64,000 nt of DNA from Solanum dulcamara (lineage: Eukaryota; Streptophyta; Magnoliopsida; Solanales; Solanaceae), in assembly GCF_947179165.1 (NCBI RefSeq), contig NC_077247.1:16577501-16641500 (forward strand), given 5' to 3'. The position numbers and the translations under genes are program-made. Numbering within the stretch: position 1 is the stretch's first letter; every line of letters begins with the position of its first letter. Under the pieces are notes generated by a model. The model made no database searches and was not told the origin of the DNA. It worked only from the letters and a program-made list of their open reading frames with translations. Below are positions 1 to 11,150 of this stretch, piece by piece.

Positions 1-673
1 CTTCATTGTTCTTTTTAAGACGAACTCCCAATTGGGCTAATCTGTGTACCTTCTTCGCTAATTCTATCTTTCCTTCCTCTACGTGGGTAGTACTACCTAT
101 AGACAACCTGCTAAGAGCATCAGCAACAACATTAGCATTACCTGGATGGTAGAGGATGCTTATATCATAGTCTTTGAGTAGCTCCAGCCATCTCCTCTGC
201 CTCAGATTATGTTCCTTCTAGTTGAAGACGTATTGTAAGCTCTTATGATCGGTGAATACATCAACATGCACTCCATATAAGCAGTGGCTCCAAATTTTAA
301 GGGTGAACACCACAACTTCCAGCTCAAGGTCATGAGTTGGGTAGTTCTTCTCATGAACCTTAAGCTGTCTTGAAGCATAGGATATCACCTTTCCCCTCTG
401 CATTAGCACACATCCCAAACCAACTCTAGATGCATCACAATAGATCACAAAACCCTCTATTCCATCGGGCAAAGTTAGAACAGGAGCAGTGGTTAGCTTG
501 GTCTTCAATTTCTGGAAACTCTCCTCACAAGCATCAGACTATTGGAACTTAGCCTTCTTTTGGGTCAGCTTAGTCAATGGTGATGATATGGATGATAACC
601 CCTCCACAAACCTTCGATAATAGCCGGCCAGACCCAAGAAGCTTCTTATCTCCGTCGGGGATATGGGTTTGGG
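1..673 (-). pseudogene. RNase H domain and linker of chromovirus I pol
   Basis: Continuation of pol after RT. Positions 218-508 read as the RNase H core: [15 protein letters not shown] carries the first catalytic Asp, followed by [25 protein letters not shown] with the second acidic site, and [11 protein letters not shown] with a third Asp. Positions 1-217 continue into the linker [11 protein letters not shown], then [11 protein letters not shown]. RNase H degrades the RNA template during reverse transcription. Stops occur where relatives have Trp, for example near 672 in the NWPKP motif and near 540 in the FQWSD motif. The downstream integrase is outside the window. Confidence 0.88.
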
Positions 674-1231
674 CTAATTCTTCACAGCTTCAATCTTCTG
701 AGCGTCAACTTGAATACCATCTCCAGGTATAATGTGGCCTAGGAAAGCCATTGATGCAAGCCAAAATTCACATTTAGAGAACTTTGCATACAATACCTGG
801 TCCTTCAAGGTTTGTAAGATGACTCTAAGATGATGGGCGTGCTCCTCCTCATTTTTAGAGTAGACCAAAATATCATCTATGAATACTATCACAAACATGT
901 CAAGATATGGTTTAAACACTCGGTTTATGAGATCCATAAAAGTTGCGGGGGCATTTTTCAAACCAAAGGACATCACCAAGAACTCAAAATGGCCATAGCG
1001 GGTCCAAAAAGCTGTCTTTGGGATATCACGCTCCCTCACCTTCAACTGATGGTAGCCCGATCTTAGGTCTATCTTTGAGAAACAAGTGGCACCCTGAAGT
1101 TGATCAAATAAGTCATCTATTCTGGGGAAAGGGTATTTGTTCTTTATGGTGACCTTGTTCAGCTGCCTGTAATCAATACACATTCTAAGGGACCTATCTT
1201 TCTTCTGCACAAATAGGATGGGAGATCCCAT
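674..1231 (-). pseudogene. Reverse transcriptase of chromovirus I
   Basis: A 185-residue open stretch covers most of the RT palm and fingers: [18 protein letters not shown], then [13 protein letters not shown] with a catalytic Asp, then [10 protein letters not shown], then the catalytic box FIDDILVYS, which keeps both Asp residues. It makes cDNA from the element RNA in cytoplasmic particles. It ends at a TAG where relatives have Trp, and its N-terminal part is one frame away from the protease-RT connection because of an indel near 1230. The catalytic core is intact, but the polyprotein could not be made without repair. Confidence 0.92.
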
Positions 1232-1990
1232 GGTGAGACACTCGGCCTAATGAATCCCTTATCTAACAAGTCCTTCAACTGCTCCTTCAACTCAGCCAGA
1301 GCCATTCTATAGGGAGGAATTGAGATAGGCTGGGTATCAGGAAGAACATCAATCCCAAAGTCGATCTCCCTATCCGGAGGAACTCGAGGCAGATTTTCAG
1401 GAAAGATATTAGGAAACTCGTTGACAATTGGGACCGACTCAGAGGATGGTGACTCAACATTGTCATCTTTCACTTGGACAATGTGATAGATACACCCCTT
1501 TGATATTAGATTCCTGGCCCTAAGGTAAGAAATAAACTTACCCTTAGGCACAACAGGACTCCCCTTCCACTCTATGACAGCCTCGTTCGGGAATTTGAAC
1601 TTAATGATCCGAGTCCTACAGTCAACTGAGGCATAACAGACATAAAGCCGGTCCATGCTAAGGATCACATCGAAATCCACAATGTCCAACTCAACCAAGT
1701 CAGCCAAGGTATCCCTGTGATGAATTGACACAGTGCAATCTCTATAGACTCTCTCAGCTTAGACAGAATCACCGACAGGAGTAGCTACACTGAAAGGCTC
1801 AAGAAGACATTCGGGAATTTTATTAAATTTACTAGCCACATAAGGAGTCACAAAGGATAAGGTAGCACCCGGATCCATCAAAATATAGCAATCAAGAGAA
1901 GAGACTCGAATTATACCCGTCAAGACATTTGGAGAGTTTTCTTGATCTTGGCGACTACCCATGGCATATAAACGGTTTGTACCTCTCCTT
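1159..1990 (-). pseudogene. Aspartic protease and protease-RT connection, chromovirus I
   Basis: Retropepsin-type segment. The active-site region reads MDPGATLSFVTPYVASKF (DPGA in place of the family DSGA), followed by LEPFSVATPVGDSV, a stop at about 1757, then [32 protein letters not shown] and [20 protein letters not shown]. The connection to RT runs through [17 protein letters not shown]. The protease cuts the Gag-Pol polyprotein during particle maturation. A frameshift near 1230 separates the end of this piece from RT. The Asp-Pro-Gly-Ala triad is also seen in protease copies of relatives in this window. Confidence 0.88.
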
Positions 1991-1996
1991 GGGCCT

Positions 1997-3166
1997 GAAG
2001 TAGTGCCCCTCTGATCACCCCTAGCCGGTGGTGTGGTGGTAGAATGCTAGGCTCTATTTCCCCCTGTTGGACACTCCCTCTGAAAATGATCCATTTGGCC
2101 GCATTTATAACAACCAACCCTTCCCTCTCTGCACTCCCCCAAGTGGAGCCTACCGCACTTGCCTCATGGTGGCTTCCCTCTCGAACCTTGACTCATACTA
2201 GTCTGGGATTAAGAACCCTGGGGTCTGAAACTCTGGCGACTCTATCTCTGCCGATCATACCTGTTCTGCGGCATAGGTGCACTTGTTGTGGTCGAGGCAT
2301 AGTTGAAACGCCTCTTCTGGAAGAAGGACCTATTGCCCTTATTATGCTTCTGTTCATTCTCGTGCCCAGCTGACCTTGTCTTCTTGCTCATATGCTCCTC
2401 TTTGTCTTTCCTCTTTTCATCCTCTACCTGCTGAGCATACACCATCAATCTTGAAGTATCCATGTCGCAGATTAACAATGCCGCTTTGCACTCTCTCTTC
2501 ACATGCCTCTCTAATCCGAAGACAAACTTCCTCATCTTTGACCTCACATCTGGGATTATTTCTGGAGCATACTTGGACAGCTGGATAAACTTTAGGCCAT
2601 ACTCCTTAATTGTCATACCCTCTTGTTTCAGATTCACAAATTCCTCCACTTTCGCTTCCCTCAATTCTCGAGGAAAGAAGTGGTCAAGAAAGGCTCCCTT
2701 AAATTCATCCCACATAGCTGGTTCAGTATCCTTACCTCTACCTTGTTCCCATTGGTTATACCAAATGTTTGCCACATCCTTGAGTTGATAAGACACCAAC
2801 TCAACCCCCTCAATTTCCGTAGCATGCATAGCTTTCAGAATTTTCCATATCTCATCAATAAAAATTTGGGGATCTTCATCAACCTTAGAACTCGTGAATG
2901 TCGGTGGATTCATTCTTAGGAAGTCTCTAATTTTAGTGGCAGCAAACTGCTCTTGAGAACTAGAGCTAAGAGTTGGCGAACTCTATTTACCATTCTGGGC
3001 AGCTATTAAATTCTGCCTCTTATGTGGGTGCGGGCGGGGTAGCAGGCACTTGAGGCACCTCCGCATACCTCGCAGGTTGGCCACTAGCCCTTGCTGGGCG
3101 CAGCTCAGACTGGGGCATCCCTATATTATCGGCATTCCTCTGGCTAGCAGTACATTTTGGAGGAAT
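1997..3166 (-). pseudogene. gag (capsid and zinc knuckle) of chromovirus I
   Basis: Capsid-type gag. Positions 2242-2913 are open for 223 residues, including MNPPTFTSSKVDEDPQ, WDEFKGAFLDHFFPRELREA, EFVNLKQEGMTIKEYGLKF and SKYAPEIIPD. A CCHC zinc knuckle, CYKCGQMDHFQREC, is readable at about 2070-2117 in a different frame, so at least one indel lies between capsid and knuckle. The start codon appears lost: the conserved Met-Pro-Pro-Lys start aligns with ATT CCT CCA AAA at 3164-3166 and below. Gag forms the virus-like particle and packages the RNA. Confidence 0.87.
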
Positions 3167-3364
3167 TATCTATAACATATAAATGCATAAATTATAAGGG
3201 AAGTTTCATAGAGTTTAACTTCATCGCATGAATTCAGAATATGAAAGAAGGGAAACAATTCCTAATGTCCTATAGCCTCCTACTTATAAGTGTGGTGCAA
3301 AACACACCCATAAGCAAGACTGTACTAGACACGGCTTTATAGACTCTCTAGGATACTTGAACTC

Positions 3365-3379
3365 TGTTGTCTAATACCA
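3365..3379 (-). other. Primer-binding site, initiator tRNA-Met type
   Basis: Reading the minus strand, TGGTATTAGACAACA follows directly on the CA end of the LTR. The plant initiator-Met site is TGGTATCAGAGCC, so the first six bases match and the rest has decayed. Position and orientation fix the LTR boundary and the direction of the element. Confidence 0.8.
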
Positions 3380-5068
3380 TGTTTATCACTACCCGAAAGG
3401 GTACCCTAGTCGTGACCGGTACTCAAAAGCCATTTCTGACCTTCAAGCAAACCACCTGATTCAGTAACACTATCATTCAATCACATTCACTCAAAGGAGG
3501 GTTCAATCATAAGATACAATTCACAATATGGGGGCCGCAGGCTAAATATTATCAACTTAATAAAATAAGTAAAATAGGAATCCTCAAGGTAATAGTCCAA
3601 CCTCCCCACTCTCTAGTCTATGAAGCCTCTATCAAAGTCTAGGAGGTGCCAATGACAAGCCCATGGCTACCAACAATCAAAATAAGAAGACAAAACGAAA
3701 CTATATAGGGAGCTCAAGCTCCTTCGGAAACTGGAAGGACTCACCAAGTAGCTGAAAGTGTGTGGATAGTCAATGGTGCGCCGGTTGATAATCTCTGGTA
3801 CCTGTCTTTGCATCATGAAACGATGCAGGCCAAATGGCATCAGTACGTGAAATGTATGAGTATGTAAAATGGCCGGATGAAATAAACATCAAGAAAACAT
3901 TAATATCAACTCAGGATCTCAACTCATATATATACATACCAACTCATTCAAGTGTCCTAAGTCTAACAATAAATGGTTTAGACGGGACCAATCACAAGCC
4001 ACTCGACTCAACTGACTCGGAGTGCTATCAAGACCTAAATGGGAGTTTCTCTTATCCAACAATCATCACCTATGAGCCAGTGATAGTACAACAATCAGAC
4101 GTTGTTGCCACATCCATCCATACCTTGCCAGGGCATGAACGCCTCCTTAATCATGGATACCATCGATTAGTCAAGTCTTATCATTTCAGGACAATAAAAT
4201 GGGAAACATCCGACTTTAATAGTTCAATCCCACAGGAAGCATCCGACTTTAATGGTTTCATCCCTACCTACGTTGGCGGTGTAGTTTCTGGGGTTCGAGT
4301 ATGGACTATACTCTTACCCTCTTTGGTGCTCGATACTTCTCCCATGACTCCATGCTCATAAGACTCCCTCCAATCATCTCAAACAAGCCCTCACGGCTAG
4401 TTTTATGTGGGACATTGCCAACTCATCAACTCTATTCTCATTTCAACTCAATTAAGTCATAATGGCAAGTCTCATTTAGGACCTCATCCACTCGTTAATT
4501 CTATCCTTCAATCAACTAAATCAAGCCTCATTTAGATAAGAATTTATAACCTCTCCTTATGACTCATCACAACTCTAAGGCTTTGACCCAACAATTCAAG
4601 TAGAATAGCACATTCAACAAAATTAACTTATGCAACATAATCACATGGCTAAAGAGATCAACAAAACATAATAACAAGTTATCTCTATCAACTCATACTA
4701 ATATGAAGGTTTTAGGAACTTCTTAGCTCAACAACATCAACACCAATAAAGTCAAATTAATAGGAGACAAAACTCATTCAAACATAAACCATACCAAGAA
4801 ACTCCATTCTCATGGACCTCTAACCTCAAAGCAAGAGTAGGGCACATGGGTAGACTCAACCCATGTTTTGGATAGCCTTACATACATTAGTGAAGACTTG
4901 GAGAAAACCTTGATGTTGGTTCTTCAATGGAGAACTCGAATCTTGGAGCTCTTGGAGGCAATTCCTTGTTAGAAATGGAAGAGAAGAAGAAGAGAGAGAA
5001 AGAGAGACTCCTAGGGCTTTTAGAGAGAGTGAGGAGGCTGAAAATATATTCCTAAATTGGTCAAGGAT

Positions 5069-5081
5069 GATATATATATAA
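5069..5081 (-). promoter_or_regulatory. TATA-like box in LTR I
   Basis: A run of alternating T and A lies in the LTR, downstream in the sense direction of the CpG-rich module. It is the best candidate for the core promoter of element I. No start site can be assigned from sequence alone. Confidence 0.4.
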
Positions 5082-5144
5082 TTTGGGACAATTCCCAAAT
5101 TGCCCCTTCTCAAAAGTTCTGAAAAATAGGCTAAAATGCACCTT

Positions 5145-5440
5145 GCGCGATAGTGGCACATCGCGTCACTGCAGCGCCAAGTCGATTAGGTGTAAAAACC
5201 CTGCAACCCAATAGTGGCGCATCGCGCCAGAGACCAAACTACTGAAGCTGTTTTTTGGCGCGATAGTGGCGCATCGCGCCCTTACAGCGCCCAACCAATT
5301 TTCTGGGTTCTGGGAAAATTAGCCTGAAAAACCCTGCACACCTCGTAGTGGCGTGCCGCGCTAGGGACCAAACTACTGAGGCTGTTTTGTGGCACGATAG
5401 TGGCGCATCGTGCCACTGCGGCGCCAAGCCCAGATTCCCA
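5145..5440 (-). repeat. Triplicated CpG-rich module in LTR I
   Basis: Three related units begin at 5145, 5258 and 5392 (plus-strand coordinates). Each starts GCGCGATAGTGGCGCATCGC or close to it and continues to a GCGCC block. Half-units at about 5211 and 5346 add further TAGTGGCGCATCGCGCC-like copies, each followed by the shared GGGACCAAACTACTGAGGCT type segment. Unit 2 holds an inverted repeat with arms GGCGCGAT and ATCGCGCC at 5257-5280. CpG density is far above the AT-rich surroundings. Confidence 0.85.
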
Positions 5441-5844
5441 GCAGTTGCAACTCAGGCCTAAAATTCCTGCCATGCTAGTTCGTCTTAGGATCGTTATATC
5501 TTTTGACTCCAAACTCCAAAATTTATATTCTTGGTGGCTTTGGAAAGAAGACTCAACGAACTTTAATTTAATAGGTTGTAGGCTACCATATCGTCATATT
5601 TCAAATGATATGGCCATTAGAAGTCGACCCTTATATAAACTTCCTCAACAACTTACGCAAGACGAATCCTTTTAGACTTAGCTTGGCTCTAAGGATCCCT
5701 TATGACCCCACATCACCTCTAACACTCTTTAATTACTTAGGAACTCATCTTAACTCGTGCACATACTTCAAAATAATTGAGTTCGACCCTACACATATAC
5801 AAAAAAGGTCCAAATCTTAGGGAAAATTTTTGAGGGGTGTTACA

Positions 5845-7039
5845 TATATGTTGAGTCGTCATATGCTTCATCACAAGCTATAGATGTAGTTATGGGTACT
5901 CAGACTGCACCCCCACACTTCTATTATTGATAACACTAACAGGTACTCAGACTTTCCCTGTGTCCTACAAACACATAATAACAAACATGATGATCTCCCT
6001 TAAGAATGTGGTCACTCGATTTATCATTGGGAATCATAAAACAATGGAACTAACAGATACTCAGACTTCCCCTGTGCACGAAAATATCTTTTTACAAAGT
6101 TAATGATTTCCCTTAAGAATGTCGTTACTCAATCTATCATTGGGAACCTTCACTTTATCAAATAAAACAAAATCTTTTCGGTACTTTTAATCTTCATAGT
6201 TATAGGGACTATGAACTTCTATCCCATCAAACAAACCATTTATAGGATTCCTCCAACTCAAATCAACACCCATAAATGACAAAATGCAAGGCTACTCAGA
6301 CTTCACCCTATTTATCAGGTTCAAATTCAATCACCCCAATTAATTTTCAATGCAATTGCGACCTACCCATAATACAATGTCACACAATTTCTCTAACCCA
6401 TATGCATGTATCAACACTAATAGGCCTAATGACCCAACTCAATTCAATTAACATATTGCAATCGTCCTACTTGAATTTAACAATTAAAACAACCTAACAA
6501 CAGATAAGAAGATACTCAAAACTGCCAAATATCTAAAGATATCAACACATAATTCAAAGGAGTTCGAATCAATATACTTACCTTAAAGTTGACACATTTA
6601 TAGCTAATAAATCGAGCACGGCATCTTCACACACTTCAACTATGTGCAGATAGTGGGGTTTTGGGAATGGGTCTTTAGGGAGGGAATATTGGGTACAGGG
6701 GTTGGGATCTTTGATGTGGTTATCAGATTTGGGAGGAAGGATTCAGTGTGGGTGTTGCTATGAGGATATAGGATATGAGACTTTCTCAAGTTTGGATGTG
6801 AGGATATGTGTGATCAAGTGATTTGGGGCTTTGGAATAGTTAGGATTGTGGTAACAATGGCGTAGGTCGGGTGGTGGGTATGGAGAATTTAATTCATTAG
6901 GGTTTAAAGAAAAGGGATGGGTCAGGTATTGGATTAAGGTTAGAACAACTTACCTAGTGTGATGGTAGCATTGACGGATCGTCATTTGTGTGACAGTTGT
7001 CACATTTATAATTTTCTGGCGTCAACTCAAAGATTTGCT
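5845..7039. other. Unassigned region between chromovirus I and the Athila-like fragment
   Basis: No protein domain is recognisable. The left part holds a 114-bp direct repeat. Positions 6640-6950 are G-rich on the plus strand, with no coding sense that I can read. Near 6970-7005 are GACGGATCGTCA-like motifs of the kind seen in the Athila-like LTR at 10370-10700. It may be LTR or untranslated sequence of an older element, but no boundary is visible. Confidence 0.4.
5936..6170. repeat. 114-bp direct repeat
   Basis: The motif TACTCAGACTT with a following CCCTGTG begins at 5944 and again at 6058. In both copies it is followed by CCCTTAAGAATGT(G/C)G, then a variable CACTC/TACTC, then TATCATTGGGAA. 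Single outlying copies of TACTCAGACT occur at 5897 and 6293, so the array may once have been longer. Function unknown. Confidence 0.7.
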
Positions 7040-7042
7040 CTT

Positions 7043-7449
7043 TTATGCGATCGAGGTTAGACAATGGATCTGACAACCCATCACACATGTGAGGTCTGTT
7101 AGTCCGACAATCATCCTTAATAGTACCTCATCGGCTATGTCTATCACAGTCATATCTTTAGGCTTCTTTATGGATTTGGACACATTGAATTTTACCTCTT
7201 CATTATTCGGACTCAAAGTTAGTTCACCACTTTCAATGTCCACTAAAGCCCTTCCTTGTCCAAAAATGGCCTTCCCAAGATTATGGGAACCTCGAAATCC
7301 ACCCCACAGTCTAGGATCACGAAATCTGTAGGAAAAAACAAATAGTCAACCCTTACCAGCATATAACATAAGATCCCCACAAGCCTCTTCACTGATCGAT
7401 CTTCCATTAACAACCTCATCGAAGTCAGTTTGGGGGCTCCCAAGCTCAA
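7043..7449 (-). pseudogene. Protease region of the Athila-like element
   Basis: Reads as a retropepsin segment in two overlapping frames. The N-terminal frame (7243-7449) has [19 protein letters not shown] and then RPFLDKEGL, a conserved flap and C-terminal motif of this group. The second frame (7043-7243) continues MDIESGELTLSPNNEEVKFN and ends near the breakpoint. An indel at about 7243 joins them. The active-site Asp triad upstream (about 7450-7540) is not clearly readable. Nothing of RT follows, so the element was truncated here. Confidence 0.8.
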
Positions 7450-7548
7450 CTATCTATAAGTTGCAAATGGTATGAGATTTATACTAGCTCCCAAATCACA
7501 TAGAGCCCTTGCGAAATAAAATGCACCAATCATGCATAGTATAGTGAA

Positions 7549-9300
7549 TCAGCCTGGATCTTTTATCTTCTCAACCAATAAACCTGTAATAATATCACTA
7601 CAATGGTGTAGGTTATCAGCCGGCTCAAAAGTGAATGTTTGCTTCTTTGTAACCAGATCCCTCATGAATTTTTCATAACCTGACATTTGCTCTAAAGCTT
7701 TAACCAAAGGAATTTTTATAGACAACTCCTTCAATATTGAGATGAATTTCAGAAATTTTCGATCCTCAGCCATTTTCTTCAACATCTGAGGGAAAGAAAG
7801 AGGTGGTTTAGGAATTTGTGGAAGTGGCTGCACACCTCTATCTCAACTTGCTTCGTACTCTTCTTATTTCGTTCAACTTTTTCTCAACTACCTGATCTTC
7901 CCCCTCGTCATCATCATTAGCGATAATAGAGTCATTTCTAGTATTTTTCGCATGCTCATCAGATTCGGATTCAATATTTTCTTCTTGTTCAATACCTGCA
8001 GGTGTTAGACCCATAAGCATCTTTCTGCTCCTTATCGTCATTGCCATACACTGCCTATTTTTCCTTGGGTTCTAAACTATGTCACGTGGCAGAGTACCAT
8101 TCTTTCTCTAGTTAAATGCGGCTGACAGTTGCTCCATTTACTGCTCTATCTGCTTAATGGACGTGGACTATGAATCTACCAGTTGGTTCATGTTATATAG
8201 ATCACCGTTTATTTTCCTCACTCCTGAGTCGGTAGATTCCACCTTTTGTAGGACCAGATAGTAGACATTTAGTTAGCAAATCCATCTGAGTCTTTATATG
8301 GACTATATCCTGGTCTCGCTCCTCTTTTATCTTTCGTTGTGCTGTCGACATCTTAAAAGTATACCCCATACCCCCAATTTTAGAGTCTCTCATATGCCAA
8401 GCCCTGTTGGTTTTTGAAACTTGGTCTAAAATAACCGACGATTTAGTGAAAGTCTTAGACATAAATGATTCACCATAAGCCTGGTCAACAACTAGCCTGG
8501 TGACTAAATTACAAAATCGGTAGAATAGCTCCATCAAGTGCTCATATGTGATATTGTGATTTGGACACTGTTTTAGCTTCTGACTAAATCTCAACTATGA
8601 TTCATGTAGAGCTTCATTAGGTAGTTTCTTGTGTTCGTTAATCTCATCATTAATCTACAGCCTCCTTGAAGGTGGGAAAAATCTCTCCAAAAATGCTTTC
8701 TTTAGTTCTTTCCGATTTGTAATCGAATCATGCGGGAGCTCATTCAACCACTTGATTGCCTCCTTAGATAGAGAAAATGGAAATAATCTCAGGCGAATTC
8801 CTGTTTTACTAACTCCTGAGATATCAGAAGACTTATATGTGGCGATGAAATTCATTAGATGCTGATGTGTATCATCCCTAACTGCTCCCCTAAATAATCT
8901 TTTGAAGTTCAACAGCTGAAGCATAGTGCTAGTGATAATGAACTTCTGCCCTGGTGGTAGCGGAGGAAGAACTATAGCCCTAGTGGCTCCGACCCCATCC
9001 ATATTTGGATCATCATTTCCACAGCAAAGTCAACAGGTGGTTGACCTTTACCTTTAGGAATTCGTCAATGATGTTAAGGTAGTAAATCCTCCTTCTCCTC
9101 CTCATGTTCATCTCCCAAGTTGTTATTACTGCCATTGTTAATACTGTCCTTGGTACGAGCTTCAGCAAGCTCTCTCTACCTTTGCACTTCTCATTCTTGC
9201 GCATTCATCTTGTGAACTAACCTTTTGATTTCTGGATCGTAAGGAATCAACTCTTACTTTGAGTACTTTGTATCCACTAACCTCTACCCTTCAAAGCACA
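7549..9300 (-). pseudogene. gag of the Athila-like element
   Basis: Capsid domain at 8655-9002 reads IRLRLFPFSLSKEAIKWLNE, then ITNRKELKKAFLERFFPPSR, the characteristic gag signature of Athila/Tat elements. It continues at 8202-8594 with the EHLMELFYRFCNLV and GESFMSKTF motifs. The C-terminal linker has LPQIPKPPLSFPQMLKK, then FLKFISILKELSIKIPLVKA and LEQMSGYEKFMRDLVTKKQ at 7549-7833. At least four frames are needed, with stops between pieces. Gag of this group forms the particle; this copy cannot be translated as one protein. Confidence 0.85.
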
Positions 9301-9382
9301 AACACATCAAACAAAAACTAAAATCAGGAAATAAGACTAATAGTCAAATAACACACATATGACTTAATAGACAACCGTATTT

Positions 9383-9398
9383 CTTGGTAACGGCGCCA
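9383..9398 (-). other. Primer-binding site, tRNA-Asp type
   Basis: The minus strand reads TGGCGCCGTTACCAAG. Athila/Tat elements typically use TGGCGCCGTTGCC, complementary to the 3' end of tRNA-Asp (established knowledge). One substitution is visible in the first 13 bases. It separates gag from the LTR above. Confidence 0.85.
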
Positions 9399-9399
9399 A

Positions 9400-10795
9400 A
9401 ATTTAATACGACCAAATTACACCTCGATAAAGAGATATAAAGTGATCGTTGGAAAATATAAAACCCAACTACGTTCGGGTCAAATCCCACAGGGAATAAG
9501 GCGACGACTAAGCCGTATGTGGTTATTTTACTGTTAGTTACTTATTTCCGACATAGAGTGGAAATATGGGGGGTTTTAGAATATAGTTCTTAAAAGTTAA
9601 TAGTAACCAAAAGCAATTCACAATAGCTGGAGATTGGTGTTAATGTGAAAAACTACCTAGGTTTGTGTTGACCAAGACAAATTGATCGATATTGAGGTTA
9701 GTACAGAATGATTTTACACATTGCAGATTGTATCAGTTTATCACACATTTATGTCACTTAAATGTTTTTCAAACATATTAAGCATATGGCATTTTTATTC
9801 TTTTGAACTAAAAATGTTTTAAGTTAATCACTGATAATCACTCAAAGTATTTAATCTTGTTACGACATTAACTATTAGACGAATTTACAATTTGAATTAT
9901 TGTTGTTAACTCTTTTCTCCAAGTTTTGCTCTTTTACTAGAACAAGTCAAACCTAGGGCAGGATCTAATGTTTGCAACCATTAGAAATTATTTAATATGA
10001 AAGAATTAACAAGATGTGCAATGCACTACTTAGGCCATTCCATACTAAACCCTAGATTTTTATCATGTCGTCATAGATTCCACAACCCTAGGTTGTGTGA
10101 TTTAGCCAATCATGATTATGAGAAAAAGAGATATTATTGCATTCATATAAAGGATAAAAACTTATCAAAGATGAAACAATCAATACTTTGATTTCGTAAT
10201 TCACAGTCATTTAATAAACCACACTCCAAGAAAACTGTGTTCCGCCCGTTCTTCCAAATACAAGTTACTGAAAATAAAACCTAAAATTTGTTATTTATAG
10301 TCTTAGGAAATAAAAATTCAAAAGTGAAAATACGGCTCTCCGATGTCCACCTGATGGTGAAGATGACGGCCCGTCATAGAATCAACGATCCATCACTCAC
10401 ACTGTTAGTGCTAACTTGTAATGATAGGTTGAAATGCTTGTTTTGATGATGGATATGATGGAGAGTTAGAGGTGTGAAAGTCCATCATATATTCCTTCAT
10501 TACTTTCCTCTTGGCTTCACTTCTGTTTAAGTCTGACGACAAAATTGATGGTCTGTCAGTGATGCACGTCCTGCCAGAGCTTCCATCATAACTATCAACT
10601 TTTGGCCCTCTTTTGATTTATCTTATCGATGGGATTGACGACCCATCGTGAGTGTGACAGTCCGTCAAGCCTACCATTAGGTCTCCATCTTGTAGTTCTT
10701 TGCTTTGTTTCGCCTTCTTATCCATTTCCACTGATTTACTCCCTTGATAAAGTAGAAAACTATTAAAATACCCTATTATTGCTTAAGAACTAACA
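9400..10795 (-). repeat. Probable 5' LTR of the Athila-like element
   Basis: Lies directly upstream, in sense, of the tRNA-Asp primer site. The inner end is fixed by the PBS. The outer end is tentative: a minus-strand TGTTAGTTCTTAAGCAATAA begins at 10795. The outer third carries several short GAC-rich inverted motifs (for example GACGACCCATCGT at 10629-10641). No second copy is present to confirm the limits, so they are approximate. Confidence 0.55.
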
Positions 10796-10829
10796 TTTAT
10801 TCCTTGTTAAATGCATCATGCTGGCATAT

Positions 10830-11150
10830 CACTTAGTAAGAAGATCTACAAGATTATCACAAGATTTGACATAATCAACATTAATGGTACCACTTGTCAA
10901 ATATGATCTCATTACTGTGTTTCCTCCTTATAGGTCCGAATTTATCATTGTAATAATGGTTTTGAACTCTACCAATTACTGCAGTGCTATCATAATGTAT
11001 TAAAATATGAGGAATTGATATTTCAAAATAAGGTATTTGAAATAATAAATGTCAACCAATTCGCTTCCTCAGTGAGCTGAAGCTAAAGCGATTAGTTCAG
11101 CCTCCTTTGTAAATTTCGCAATTGTAGCTTGCTTTTTTAATTTCCAACAA
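10830..11150 (-). pseudogene. RNase H of the copia element
   Basis: On the minus strand, KKQATIAKFTKEAELIALAS at about 11060-11128 is the copia RNase H motif around the second catalytic acid. DNLVDLLTK at about 10832-10858 matches the conserved C-terminal DxLTK block. Other stretches are broken by stops. RNase H removes the RNA strand during reverse transcription. Confidence 0.78.

Larger units (their letters stand above)
1..5844 (-). mobile_element. Chromovirus I (Ty3/gypsy), 5' part
   Basis: Minus-strand LTR retrotransposon that enters the window at its RNase H/integrase linker and runs back through RNase H, RT, protease and gag to a tRNA-Met-type primer site and a complete 5' LTR. Integrase, chromodomain and 3' LTR lie beyond position 1. 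Gene order is that of Ty3/gypsy, and the long LTR and protein wording fit plant chromoviruses of the Del/Tekay type (family knowledge). In-frame stops at former Trp codons and a frameshift near 1230 show it is dead, although RT and most of gag are still long and readable. It is the best preserved coding region in the window. Confidence 0.93.
3380..5844 (-). repeat. 5' LTR of chromovirus I
   Basis: Reading the minus strand, it opens with TGTAACACCCCTCAAAAATT (down from 5844) and closes with GTAGTGATAAACA at 3380, immediately before the primer site. Length is about 2465 bp. It carries a TATA-like tract at 5069-5081 and a triplicated CpG-rich module at 5145-5440. The longest open stretch inside it (plus strand, 3834-4361) shows no recognisable domain and is probably chance. 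The partner 3' LTR is outside the window. Confidence 0.88.
7040..10795 (-). mobile_element. Athila/Tat-like Ty3/gypsy fragment (LTR, PBS, gag, protease)
   Basis: Minus-strand element with a tRNA-Asp type primer site, gag and protease but no RT, RNase H or integrase. Coding stops abruptly at about 7040. The gag and protease wording is unlike the chromoviruses elsewhere in the window and fits the Athila/Tat group of non-chromodomain gypsy elements (family knowledge). It is a 3'-truncated copy. Its upstream LTR probably ends against the copia remnant at about 10800. Confidence 0.8.

Noticed and set aside
3834..4361. 175-codon open frame on the plus strand in LTR I
   Set aside because: It lies antisense within an LTR, has no recognisable domain, and contains a short internal repeat (CATCCGACTTTAATRGTT). 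Likely chance.
5239..5512. Open frames across the CpG-rich module
   Set aside because: Two overlapping frames open only because the repeat lacks stops; no domain and no codon pattern.
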